Assembly: GCA_030150085.1 (NCBI GenBank)
Contig: JASLGJ010000529.1
Span: 1 to 8,983 of the forward strand
From: Candidatus Elarobacter sp.
Lineage (GTDB): Bacteria > Vulcanimicrobiota > Vulcanimicrobiia > Vulcanimicrobiales > Vulcanimicrobiaceae
DNA: 8,983 nt
Reading direction: 5' to 3'
In this document: one piece after another, positions 1 through 6,717 of the stretch
How positions within the stretch are numbered: position 1 is the stretch's first letter
Layout: each line of letters begins with the position of its first letter
Made by a program: the position numbers and the translations under genes
The notes under the pieces: generated by a model
Seen by the model: the letters and a program-made list of their open reading frames with translations, nothing else
Told to the model about the DNA's origin: nothing
Database searches by the model: none

Positions 1-402
1 GACGTGCTGCGTACCTCGCGCGACGAGACGCCGGCGCTCACGCAGGCCGCCGCCGCGGGCGACGGGCTCGCGCTCTGGCTCGCCGGGCTCCCCACCCTCG
101 CGCGCCTCGACGTGATGCAGTACCGCATCATCGCGGTCGGCCTGCCGCTGCTCTCGCTGGGGATCATCACCGGCGCGATGTGGGCCAAGGAAGCCTGGGG
201 CGCCTACTGGCAGTGGGACCCCAAGGAGACCGCCGCGCTGGTCTCCTGGATCGTCTACGCCGCCTACATGCACTTGCACACCCGCCCCAACTGGCGCGGC
301 ATGAAGACGAGCTGGGTCAGCGCGTTCGGCTTCCTGACCATCGTGTTCTGCTACCTGGGCGTGAACATCTGGATCAGCGGCCTGCACAGCTACAAGATGT
401 AA
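1..402 (+). CDS. ccsA: CcsA/ResC-type cytochrome c biogenesis protein, C-terminal part (5' truncated by window edge)
   Basis: This is the C-terminal 133 residues of a System II heme-handling membrane protein, which works with a CcsB/ResB partner to present heme for attachment to apocytochromes c outside the membrane. The reading frame is open to the first base, so the true start lies outside the window; the GTG at 4 need not be a start. The tryptophan-rich WWD signature appears as WGAYWQWDPKE at visible residues 66-76, flanked by membrane segments (about 41-62, 78-93 and 107-126). It is followed by the family's conserved GLHSY ending, whose histidine (visible residue 129) is a likely heme ligand in the family. 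The TAA stop is at 400-402. The neighbouring sensor-kinase gene converges on it with only 26 bases between stops, and I see no clear terminator there. The CcmC/CcmF families share the WWD motif, but the WDPKET and GLHSY context fits CcsA better. Confidence 0.9.
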   Translation, partial: DVLRTSRDETPALTQAAAAGDGLALWLAGLPTLARLDVMQYRIIAVGLPLLSLGIITGAMWAKEAWGAYWQWDPKETAALVSWIVYAAYMHLHTRPNWRGMKTSWVSAFGFLTIVFCYLGVNIWISGLHSYKM

Positions 403-428
403 CGAAGACGCATCCCACGTCGCGTTCG

Positions 429-1805
429 CTACGCCAGGTGCAGCGCGTCGGCGGGCGCCGTGCGCAGCGGCGGCAGCACCAGCGCGAAGGTCGTACCCGA
501 GGGCGTGTCCTCCAGGCGCACCGTGCCGCCGCAGCGGGCGGCGGCGCGCTCGACGATCGCCAGCCCCAGCCCCGAGCCTTCGATGCCGGTGGTGCGCTCG
601 CCGCGGAAGAAGCGCTCGAAGACGTGCGCGCGCTCGTTCTCCGGAATGCCGGGGCCGTTGTCGCTGACGCGCACGACGACGCTGCCGTTCTCGCGCCGCA
701 CCTCGACCCGTACCGGGCTGCCGGCGCCGTACTTCACCGCGTTGTCGACCAGGTTGCCGATCGCTTCGTGCAGCTCGCCGCGGTCGGCCAGCACGCACGT
801 CTCGTCCGCGGCGACGTCGAGCGCGATCTCGCCGCGCCGCGCGGCTAGCACCTCGGCCACCGCGCCGTCCGCGATCTCCGCCACGTCGACGGTCTCGCTC
901 TTGCTCGCTTCGGGGCGCTCCAGCCGGGCCAGCGCCATCAGGCGCTCGACCAGGCGCCGCATGCGCCGGGTCTCGGTGCGCAGGGTCGGAAAGGCGCGCG
1001 CGCGGATGTCATGGTCGTCGATGCCGCCCCGCTCGAGCACGTCGACGAAGGCGCTCACCACGGTCAGCGGCGTGCGCAGCTCGTGCCCGGCGTCGGCGAC
1101 GAAGCGCCGCATCTGCTCCTCGACCCGGACCCGCTCGGCGAAGGCCGCCGCGACCTGCGCGGCCGCGCCGTTGTAGGCTTCGATCAGCGCGCCCAGCTCG
1201 CTGCGGTCGGCGCTCGACACCTGGCGCGGCGTGAAGTCGCCTTGCGCGAAGCGGCGCAGCTCGCCGGTGACGGTGACCAGCGGCGCGACCGCCTGCGCGG
1301 CGATCCAGCGCCCGAACAGCCACGCCAGCCCCAACGCGACGATCACCGACACCGCGAGCGACTCGAGGAACAGCCGGATCGCCGGTTCGAGCAGCTGCAG
1401 GTCGGGCGCGACCAGGATCTCCGCTTTGCCGCCGGCGAGGAGCACGTGCCGCGGGCGCAGGCCCAGCAGCGATGCGAGCGACACCTGGGTCGCCGCGGCC
1501 GGCGGGCCGGATCTCGGGCGCCCCGGCGGCGGCTGCGGGCCGCGGCGCCCGTCGGCCCGGCCCGGAAACGCGACGACGCCCGGGCGCTTCGCGGCCTCGA
1601 TCGCGCGCGCGACCATCGCATCCGACGCGTCGCCGGGGTGCGCGGCGGCGACCGCTTCGGCCGCGGCCACGCCTTGCGCGACGGCGGCGAGCGTCGGCTG
1701 CGCCACCAGCGCGAAGGCCAAGCGCGTCACGACCACGGCGACGAGCACCAGCAGCACGCCGACGGCCGCCGCCGAGAAGACCGTCAGCCGGGCGCGCAGC
1801 GTCAT
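429..1805 (-). CDS. Two-component sensor histidine kinase (HAMP-HisKA-HATPase)
   Basis: A 458-residue membrane sensor kinase that should autophosphorylate on a histidine and pass phosphate to the response regulator encoded just upstream. The order is: membrane helix at about 11-35; extracytoplasmic sensor region of about 110 residues (36-146) with a Pro/Arg/Gly-rich stretch near 82-105; second helix at about 147-168; HAMP linker at about 169-222; HisKA domain with H-box FVADAGHELRTPLT (His241); ATPase domain with N-box NLVDNAVKYG (351-360), G1 DNGPGIPE (382-389), F-box FERFFRGE (396-403) and G2 GSGLGLAIV (410-418). All catalytic motifs look intact. The chosen ATG at 1805 overlaps the regulator's TGA (ATGA, 1802-1805) and places the first membrane helix at the N-terminus; an upstream extension of 46 residues is possible in frame but would lie inside the regulator gene. 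The signal sensed cannot be read from the short, low-complexity sensor region. Confidence 0.95.
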   Translation of the reverse strand: MTLRARLTVFSAAAVGVLLVLVAVVVTRLAFALVAQPTLAAVAQGVAAAEAVAAAHPGDASDAMVARAIEAAKRPGVVAFPGRADGRRGPQPPPGRPRSGPPAAATQVSLASLLGLRPRHVLLAGGKAEILVAPDLQLLEPAIRLFLESLAVSVIVALGLAWLFGRWIAAQAVAPLVTVTGELRRFAQGDFTPRQVSSADRSELGALIEAYNGAAAQVAAAFAERVRVEEQMRRFVADAGHELRTPLTVVSAFVDVLERGGIDDHDIRARAFPTLRTETRRMRRLVERLMALARLERPEASKSETVDVAEIADGAVAEVLAARRGEIALDVAADETCVLADRGELHEAIGNLVDNAVKYGAGSPVRVEVRRENGSVVVRVSDNGPGIPENERAHVFERFFRGERTTGIEGSGLGLAIVERAAARCGGTVRLEDTPSGTTFALVLPPLRTAPADALHLA

Positions 1806-2491
1806 CGCGGCTCGCGGATCGAGTAGCCTACCCCGCGCACGGTGTGGATCAGGCGCGCTTCCGGCGCGCGGTCGACCTTCGCCCGCAGATAGGAGATGTA
1901 CGTCTCCACCGTGGCGGGCGAGACGTCGCGGTCGACGCCCCACACCAGGTCGAGCAGTTCCTCGCGGGTGAACACGCGCTTGGGCCGGCGCGCCAGCGCG
2001 ACGAGCAGGTCGAACTCGCGCGTCGACAAGTCGACCCAGCGCCGGCCGCGCATCACCGTGCGCGCGTCGAGATCGATCTCGAGGTCGGCCACGCGCAGGT
2101 GGTGGACGCGCTTGAGCACCGGGCGGCGCAGCGCGGTCTGGATGCGCGCGATCAGCTCGTCGAGCTCGAACGGCTTGGGCAGGTAGTCGTCGGCGCCCGC
2201 CTTGAGCCCGTCGATGCGGTCGCGCACGTCGCCGCGCGCGGTCAGCATGATGATCGGCACCTCGGTCAGCCGGCGCAGGAGCGGGATCAGCGAGAGGCCG
2301 TCGATCTTCGGCATCATGATGTCGAGCACGATGCAGTCCGGGGACCAGTCGCGCACGACGGTCAGCCCGTCCGCGCCGTCGACCGCGGTGCGCACCTCGA
2401 ACCCGGCCTGGGCCAAGCCGATGTCGAGCACCTCGCGAATGCTGTTCTCGTCGTCGATGACGACCACGCGCTCGGCCGTTTGCGTCTCCAT
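1802..2491 (-). CDS. OmpR/PhoB-family DNA-binding response regulator
   Basis: A 229-residue transcription regulator, partner of the sensor kinase translated from the overlapping gene. The receiver domain (about 8-122) has the acidic pair D13/D14, phospho-acceptor D57 (within CIVLDIMMP), T84 and K106 (KPFE), so it should be phosphorylatable. The winged-helix effector domain (about 130-226) ends in the classic HTVRGVGYSI wing. The ATG at 2491 gives the normal N-terminal length before the receiver beta strand; an upstream in-frame ATG at 2587 would add 32 arginine-rich residues and run into the 73-aa gene, so it is unlikely. An AAGGGG lies only one base before the chosen ATG, which is closer than a usual ribosome-binding site. 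The gene is 50 bases downstream of the 73-aa membrane protein on the same strand, so it may be co-transcribed with the cytochrome c gene. Target promoters are unknown. Confidence 0.95.
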   Translation of the reverse strand: METQTAERVVVIDDENSIREVLDIGLAQAGFEVRTAVDGADGLTVVRDWSPDCIVLDIMMPKIDGLSLIPLLRRLTEVPIIMLTARGDVRDRIDGLKAGADDYLPKPFELDELIARIQTALRRPVLKRVHHLRVADLEIDLDARTVMRGRRWVDLSTREFDLLVALARRPKRVFTREELLDLVWGVDRDVSPATVETYISYLRAKVDRAPEARLIHTVRGVGYSIREPR

Positions 2492-2541
2492 GCCCCTTAT
2501 CGTCCGCGACGATGCTGGGAGAAGTCTCCGAAACGCCTCAG

Positions 2542-2763
2542 CTACGCGCGCTCGGCCGGACGGTCGGCGACCACGTTCACCAGCCACACCACCAGGGTCA
2601 GCGAGAGCGCGGCCGTCTCGACCAAGCCCAGGTGCAGGCGCAGCGGGGTGAAGTCGTACGCGACCGAGAGCGCGAAATCGGCCAGCACCGCCAGGCGCGT
2701 AATCGCCCAGGTCCGCGTGACGAACACCAGGTAGCTGAAGATCAGCGCGAGGATCGTCTCCAC
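2542..2763 (-). CDS. Small hydrophobic membrane protein, unknown function
   Basis: I do not recognise this 73-residue protein. It has two or three hydrophobic segments: about 3-17, possibly 22-36, and a clear helix at about 45-66. It ends in a short charged tail (ADRPAERA). It begins with GTG at 2763, one base past the stop of the upstream cytochrome c gene, which suggests translational coupling, since no good Shine-Dalgarno sequence precedes it. Codons have the same strong G/C third-position bias as the neighbours, supporting real coding despite the short length. Its place between a cytochrome c gene and a two-component system hints at a role tied to one of them, for example an accessory membrane subunit or a sensor partner, but this is only context. 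Confidence 0.7.
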   Translation of the reverse strand: METILALIFSYLVFVTRTWAITRLAVLADFALSVAYDFTPLRLHLGLVETAALSLTLVVWLVNVVADRPAERA

Positions 2764-2764
2764 G

Positions 2765-3343
2765 CTAGGGGTGCGTGCTGCCTTGGCCCGGCTGCTGCGA
2801 GGGCGCGGGCAGGGGCGGCGCGGGCGGCACGCTGGCCGGGTTCTCCCAGATCGCCTTGGCGGCGGACGGCAGATGGTCGGGCGTGCGCTTGAGGAAGTAC
2901 GCGATCTGCCAGATGGCCTGCTCGTCGAGCGACTTGTCGTAGGCCGGCATGCCGGTGAAGCGGATGCCGTGCTCGATCTTCCAGTAGGTCTCGCCCTCGG
3001 GGTCGTCCATCACGTCGTGCTTGTTGAACTGCGGCGCCCGCACGCCCAGGCCGCGGGCGACCGAGGTCGGGGTCGAGTTGGCGGTGCCGTGGCAGACCGC
3101 GCAGTTCTGGACGTAGAGCTTGGCGCCGGTCGCGATGTCGCCATCGGTCTGGGTGAACGGGTAGGGCGGCTTGGGGGCTTCGCGGTCGATCGTGGCCTTG
3201 AGCGAGGTGTGGGCCATCCAGTTCTCGCCCGGCATGAGCGGGCCGTCGGCCCGGGCCGGAACGGCGCCCGTCTCGACCGCGCCGAAGACCACCAGGGCGA
3301 GCAGAACCACCGCGGCTGCGAAGCCGCCTACGAACGAGCGCAT
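2765..3343 (-). CDS. Membrane-anchored mono-heme cytochrome c
   Basis: A 192-residue electron-transfer protein exported across the membrane. Residues 1-32 form a signal peptide or uncleaved anchor: a short basic start, then a long hydrophobic run, ending near VPARADG. The cytochrome c domain covers about 68-155. It has one heme site C81-A-V-C84-H85, with H85 as proximal ligand, and M132 in GMPAY as the likely distal ligand. The C-terminal 30 residues are proline/alanine-rich and low complexity. The ATG at 3343 is preceded by TGGAG at 3356-3360 (minus strand) with a rather long 12-base spacer; the very long upstream extension of this frame lies antisense to selO and has no signal peptide, so it is rejected. 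It is the first gene of the minus-strand run and divergent from selO. The partner is unknown: it could carry electrons from the bc complex encoded further right or serve another dehydrogenase. Confidence 0.92.
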   Translation of the reverse strand: MRSFVGGFAAAVVLLALVVFGAVETGAVPARADGPLMPGENWMAHTSLKATIDREAPKPPYPFTQTDGDIATGAKLYVQNCAVCHGTANSTPTSVARGLGVRAPQFNKHDVMDDPEGETYWKIEHGIRFTGMPAYDKSLDEQAIWQIAYFLKRTPDHLPSAAKAIWENPASVPPAPPLPAPSQQPGQGSTHP

Positions 3344-3424
3344 GCGGTCAGTGTTCTCCAAAAAGCTGGGATTCGACTCCGCCCGGCCTGCAACGTGGGC
3401 CCGGCCGATCGGGTTCGGAGAGGG

Positions 3425-4888
3425 ATGGCCCTCGCACCGCCCCTCGGCTCGACCCTCGAAGAGCTTCGCTTCGCGAACGGCTTCGCGGGCCTGGGCGAGG
3501 CGTTCTCCGAACGCCGCCCCCCGGACGGGATCCCCGGAGCGCGCGTGGTCGCCGTCAGCCTCGCCGCCGCCGCGCTGATCGACCTGCGCGGCGGCGAAGA
3601 GCTGCGGCCCGAGTTCGCCGCGCTGGTCTCGGGCAACGCCGTCCTGCCCGGCATGGAGCCGGTCGCCGCGCTCTACGGCGGGCACCAGTTCGGCTACTGG
3701 GCGGGCCAGCTCGGCGACGGCCGGGCGATCCTGCTGGGCGAGGTCCAGACCGCGCGCGGCCCCGTCGAGCTGCAGATCAAAGGCGCCGGCCTGACCGCGT
3801 TCTCGCGCATGGGCGACGGGCGGGCCGTCGTGCGCTCGACGGTGCGCGAGTTCCTCTGCAGCGAGGCGATGGACGCGCTGGGCATCCCCACCACCCGGGC
3901 CCTGGCGATGGCCGCCGGCAGCGAGCCGGTGCGGCGCGAGACGATCGAGCGCGCCGCGACCGTGATCCGCCTGGCGCCCTCGTTCGTGCGCTTCGGCTCG
4001 TTCGAGATCTTCCACTACCGCAAGCAGACCGCGCAGGTGCGCGCGCTCGCCGACTACGTCATCGCGCGCTTCTACCCGGAGTGCGGCGCGGGCGAGGACC
4101 GCTACGCGCGCTTCTTCGCCGCGGTGGTGGAGCGCACGGCGCGCCTGATGGCGGCCTGGCAGAGCGTCGGCTTCGCGCACGGCGTGATGAACACCGACAA
4201 CTTCTCGATCCTCGGCCTGACGCTCGACTACGGTCCCTTCGGCTTCGTAGAGGCCTACGAGCCGGGCTTCATCTGCAACCACACCGACGAGGGCGGGCGC
4301 TACGCCTTCGACCGCCAGCCGACGATCGGCTTGTGGAACTGCCACGCGCTGGCCGAGGCGCTCTCGTCGCTGATCCCGCGCGAGGCGCTCGACGCCGCGC
4401 TGGCCCGCTACGCCGACGAGTACCGGGCCGCGTTCTTGGCCCTGCACCGGGCCAAGCTCGGCCTGGCGGACGCGCGCGAGGGCGATGCCGAGCTGCTGCT
4501 CGCGCTGTTCGAGCTGCTGGCGGCCCGGCGGGTCGACTGGACCGGTTTCTGGCGCGCCCTCTCGCACGGCGAGACTCCGGCCCTGGCCCTGCTGGGCGAG
4601 GACGAGACCTCCCGGGCTTGGCTGGCGCGCTACCGCGAGCGCGCCGCGGGCGACCCGCGCGGCGCGGACGGGCGGCGGGCCGCGATGCTGGCGGTCAACC
4701 CGAAGTACGTGCTGCGCAACTGGGTCGCCCAGGAGGCCATCGAGGCCTGTGAGACCGGCGACGACAGCGTGGTGCGCGCGCTGCTCGAAGTCGTGCGGAG
4801 TCCTTACGCTGAGCACCCCGAGCGGGAAGGGTGGGCCCAGCCCGCCCCGGCGAAGTACGCGGGCCTAGCGGTAAGCTGTTCCTCGTAA
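3425..4888 (+). CDS. selO: SelO (YdiU family) protein AMP transferase
   Basis: A 487-residue SelO pseudokinase. In studied members the ATP is bound in a flipped orientation and AMP is moved to Ser/Thr/Tyr of target proteins, with a role in redox homeostasis. Family landmarks are present: GNAVLPGMEPVAALYGGHQF-type segment (70-89), the LGDGRAILLGE segment (96-106), nucleotide-binding lysine K119 in QIKGAG, SRMGDGRAVVRST (127-139), the FVRFGSFE segment (187-194), catalytic-loop D258 in NTDNFS, metal-binding D268 in DYGP, and the cysteine loop ICNHTDEGGRYAF (283-295). The protein ends SCSS, with C485 where animal homologues carry selenocysteine nearby; C284 and C485 could form the regulatory disulfide described for the E. 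coli enzyme. Length matches the bacterial norm of about 480-490. The ATG at 3425 follows GGAGAGGG with a short spacer; in-frame sequence further upstream is antisense to the cytochrome c gene. Confidence 0.96.
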   Translation: MALAPPLGSTLEELRFANGFAGLGEAFSERRPPDGIPGARVVAVSLAAAALIDLRGGEELRPEFAALVSGNAVLPGMEPVAALYGGHQFGYWAGQLGDGRAILLGEVQTARGPVELQIKGAGLTAFSRMGDGRAVVRSTVREFLCSEAMDALGIPTTRALAMAAGSEPVRRETIERAATVIRLAPSFVRFGSFEIFHYRKQTAQVRALADYVIARFYPECGAGEDRYARFFAAVVERTARLMAAWQSVGFAHGVMNTDNFSILGLTLDYGPFGFVEAYEPGFICNHTDEGGRYAFDRQPTIGLWNCHALAEALSSLIPREALDAALARYADEYRAAFLALHRAKLGLADAREGDAELLLALFELLAARRVDWTGFWRALSHGETPALALLGEDETSRAWLARYRERAAGDPRGADGRRAAMLAVNPKYVLRNWVAQEAIEACETGDDSVVRALLEVVRSPYAEHPEREGWAQPAPAKYAGLAVSCSS

Positions 4889-4925
4889 AGGGAGCGGCTC
4901 TTCACGACGGAGTATCGACGGAACG

Positions 4926-5234
4926 ATGAGCAGCGACGTCCAGCGCCCGGGTGAAATTCGGCTTCTCGTGCGCGGCATCGGTCGCGGGGTGGCGATCACC
5001 GACGTCGCGGAGCTGTTCGCTCCGTTCGGGGTCGACCCGGCCCGGATCGCGCTCCCGCGCGACCGCCGCACCCGCCGCCGCAAGGGGATCGCGTTCGTCG
5101 TCGCGCCCAACGCCGCACTCGCCAACCACGCCATCAAGACGCTCAACGAAACGACCTTCCACGAGAAGCCGATCACCGTGGAAGTGGCCGAGGAAGCGCC
5201 GCCGCGGCGCGGCCGCGGCCGCCCGCGCCGCTAG
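4926..5234 (+). CDS. Small RRM-domain RNA-binding protein
   Basis: A 102-residue protein that is almost entirely one RNA recognition motif. RNP2 is IRLLVRGI (11-18) and RNP1 is RKGIAFVV (52-59), in the expected beta1 and beta3 positions. The helix signature TDVAELFAPFG (25-35) and the beta4 strand KPITVEVAE (81-89) also fit. The tail (92-102) is Arg/Gly/Pro-rich, RRGRGRPRR, as in many RNA-binding proteins. Only one of the three usual aromatic RNA-stacking positions is kept (F57), so binding may be weaker or rely on the basic tail and the RRRK loop at 48-53. The ATG at 4926 starts 37 bases after selO; GGAG at 4909-4912 is far upstream (13 bases) and GGAA at 4920 is close, so the ribosome-binding site is uncertain. 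Related single-RRM proteins occur in cyanobacteria and other bacteria; targets here are unknown. Confidence 0.88.
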   Translation: MSSDVQRPGEIRLLVRGIGRGVAITDVAELFAPFGVDPARIALPRDRRTRRRKGIAFVVAPNAALANHAIKTLNETTFHEKPITVEVAEEAPPRRGRGRPRR

Positions 5235-5250
5235 CGCGAGCCGGCCTCCC

Positions 5251-5484
5251 TCACTGGAGGTACTTCTCGACCGTCTCGGCGCTGCGCTCGCGCGTGTCCT
5301 CGGGGTTCTGGGCGAACTCCGTGCGGGCGCGGCGCTGGCGCAGCAAGTCCCAGAGGCGGTCGAGCTGGACGTTGATGTCGCCCATCCGGCGGCGCTCGTC
5401 GGAGGTCATCTCGCCCTGGTCGAGCAGGCGGTGCTCCTCGGCGACGAGGCGTTCGATGTGGGCGTGGAGCTCTTGATCGTTCAC
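5251..5484 (-). CDS. DUF2630 family protein
   Basis: A 77-residue soluble, highly charged, mostly helical protein. It matches the DUF2630 pattern I know from high-GC bacteria: a start like NDQELHAHIERLVAEEHRL, a middle LDRLWDLLRQRRARTEF segment (41-57), and the terminal EKYLQ ending. The function of the family is not established. The start is a GTG at 5484 whose bases overlap the TGA of the MFS gene (GTGA, 5481-5484), so it is probably translationally coupled to the transporter. This GTG is the only start that gives the expected family N-terminus; the longer in-frame extension runs antisense-free but out of frame inside the MFS gene and is a shadow. It converges with the RRM gene, 16 bases between stops. 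Confidence 0.88.
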   Translation of the reverse strand: MNDQELHAHIERLVAEEHRLLDQGEMTSDERRRMGDINVQLDRLWDLLRQRRARTEFAQNPEDTRERSAETVEKYLQ

Positions 5485-6602
5485 CCTCGGGTCTTTCCCG
5501 GACCGGCCGCGAACACCCAGGGCAGGGCCAGCGCCGGGCCGGCCCCGGCCAGCGCGACCGCCGCCCCGTAGCCCGGCCCCAGCGCGGCGGCCAGCGTCGC
5601 CAGCGCGGCGCCGCCCAGCGTGCCCAGCGAGAAGGCCAGGTTGTAGGCTCCCATCGCCGCCCCGCGCGTGCTCTTGGAGCTGCGCTCGAACAGCAGCCCG
5701 ACCCCGACCGGCACCATCGCCGACCAGGCCACGCCCATCAGCGCGCCGGCCAGGATCACCGCCGGGGCGCTGTGGGCGCGCGCCGCCAGCAGCGCGCCGG
5801 CCAGGTGGAAGACGGCCGTCGGCAGGGCCACCCAGCGCGGCCCGAAGCGGTCGACGAGCCGCCCGGCCGGGTAGCGCAGGCCGAACGTGGTGACCGCCAG
5901 GGCGGTGAAGAGCAGCGCCGCGTTGGCGATCCCGCGCTGGTGGAAGGTGATCACGGCCAGCGCCGTGTTGACCCCGCCGACCAGCGTCGCCCCGACCAGG
6001 AAGCTCATCGCCGGCAGCCAGGCCGAGCGCATGAAGATCCGGCGCGAGCGGCGGATCCGCACGTCGTGGCGCTTGGGCAGGGCGAACAGGATCGCCACCC
6101 CGAGCAGGGCCGGGAGACAGCCCCACAGGTACTGCTCGCGCCCGACCCCGTGCTGCCACAGCCACACCCCCAGCGCCGGCGAGAGCGCGAAGGACAGGTT
6201 GCCGACCATCCCCAGCGTCGCCACGGCCGAGATCGCGCGCTCGGGCGCGACGATGGCGCTGGCGTAGGCGAACTCGGCGGTGATGAAGGCCGTGATCGCC
6301 AGGCTGCGCAAGGCCATCGCCGCCGCCGCGCCGGCCGTCCCGTGCACGAAGGCCAGCCCCAGCAGGGCCAGCACGGCGACCCCGGCCGCGATCCGGCAGG
6401 TCAGGATGCGCCCGAAGCGGTCGACCAGCCCGCCCACGGGTACGCTGCCCAGCAGCGGCGCGAACGCGGCGATCGAGGCCACCGTCGCGATCCCGGCCGG
6501 GCGCGCGCCGTCCGCGGCGAGCGCGAGCGGCAGCGACCCGGTCGGCAGGTTCACGGTCAGCTCGACGAGGATCGCGCTGACGACGAGGATCGCGTAGGAC
6601 AT
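5481..6602 (-). CDS. Major facilitator superfamily (MFS) transporter
   Basis: A 373-residue, Ala/Leu/Val-rich integral membrane protein, compact for an MFS carrier, with hydrophobic segments consistent with about 12 helices. The motif-A-like loop between helices 2 and 3 reads GGLVDRFGR (57-65), and a matching loop in the second half reads GRLVDRFGPR (247-256), the internal duplication expected for the fold. A basic cytoplasmic mid-loop, PKRHDVRIRRSRR (176-188), separates the two halves. The ATG at 6602 gives a first helix starting at residue 3; no strong Shine-Dalgarno sequence lies before it. The gene is divergent from qcrA, sharing a 115-base intergenic region, and overlaps the DUF2630 gene downstream. 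Drug or metabolite efflux is typical of such proteins, but the substrate cannot be read from the sequence. Confidence 0.9.
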   Translation of the reverse strand: MSYAILVVSAILVELTVNLPTGSLPLALAADGARPAGIATVASIAAFAPLLGSVPVGGLVDRFGRILTCRIAAGVAVLALLGLAFVHGTAGAAAAMALRSLAITAFITAEFAYASAIVAPERAISAVATLGMVGNLSFALSPALGVWLWQHGVGREQYLWGCLPALLGVAILFALPKRHDVRIRRSRRIFMRSAWLPAMSFLVGATLVGGVNTALAVITFHQRGIANAALLFTALAVTTFGLRYPAGRLVDRFGPRWVALPTAVFHLAGALLAARAHSAPAVILAGALMGVAWSAMVPVGVGLLFERSSKSTRGAAMGAYNLAFSLGTLGGAALATLAAALGPGYGAAVALAGAGPALALPWVFAAGPGKTRG

Positions 6603-6631
6603 TCGGTCAGTCTATCACGCGAAGGACTCCG

Positions 6632-6658
6632 CTCGCGATTCCTACGAAGGTACGCGAG
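6632..6658. promoter_or_regulatory. Interrupted inverted repeat between divergent MFS and qcrA genes
   Basis: CTCGCG (6632-6637) and CGCGAG (6653-6658) are perfect inverted arms. An inner CCT/AGG pair (6641-6643, 6648-6650) surrounds a four-base loop. The element sits 30 bases upstream of the MFS start and about 60 upstream of qcrA, where a shared operator for divergent promoters would be expected. It could also be an RNA hairpin in an MFS leader, or chance in GC-rich DNA. A possible -10-like TACACT for qcrA is at 6677-6682, without a convincing -35. Confidence 0.3.
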
Positions 6659-6708
6659 TTTTGTCGGCCGCCCGGCTACACTACCGTGGAACAGGGCGTC
6701 CACCCAAC

Positions 6709-6713
6709 AGGAG
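6709..6713 (+). promoter_or_regulatory. Ribosome-binding site of qcrA
   Basis: AGGAG four bases before the ATG at 6718. It decides the start: the frame is open back to 6661 through a GTG, TTG or similar codon, but that extension has no ribosome-binding site, and the 6718 start puts the twin-arginine segment at residues 18-19 in normal position. Confidence 0.8.
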
Positions 6714-6717
6714 CATC

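Noticed and set aside
403..428. Terminator between the ccsA and sensor-kinase stops
   Set aside because: Only weak, interrupted pairing (AACG with CGTT) and no T run on either strand.
3381..3406. Direct repeat GCCCGGCC (3381-3388 and 3399-3406) in the cytochrome c / selO intergenic region
   Set aside because: Eight-base G/C-only repeats are common by chance at this base composition, and no promoter elements position it as an operator.
2765..4816. Long 683-codon minus-strand frame covering the cytochrome c gene and most of selO
   Set aside because: Beyond 3343 it is antisense to selO, rich in Arg/Gly/Ala/His with no domain, and typical of GC-rich shadow frames; only the 192-residue cytochrome part is real.
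5206..5229. GC hairpin (GGCGCGG / CCGCGCC arms) at the end of the RRM gene, as a terminator between convergent genes
   Set aside because: It lies within codons for the Arg/Gly/Pro tail, has no T run on either strand, and is explained by codon composition.
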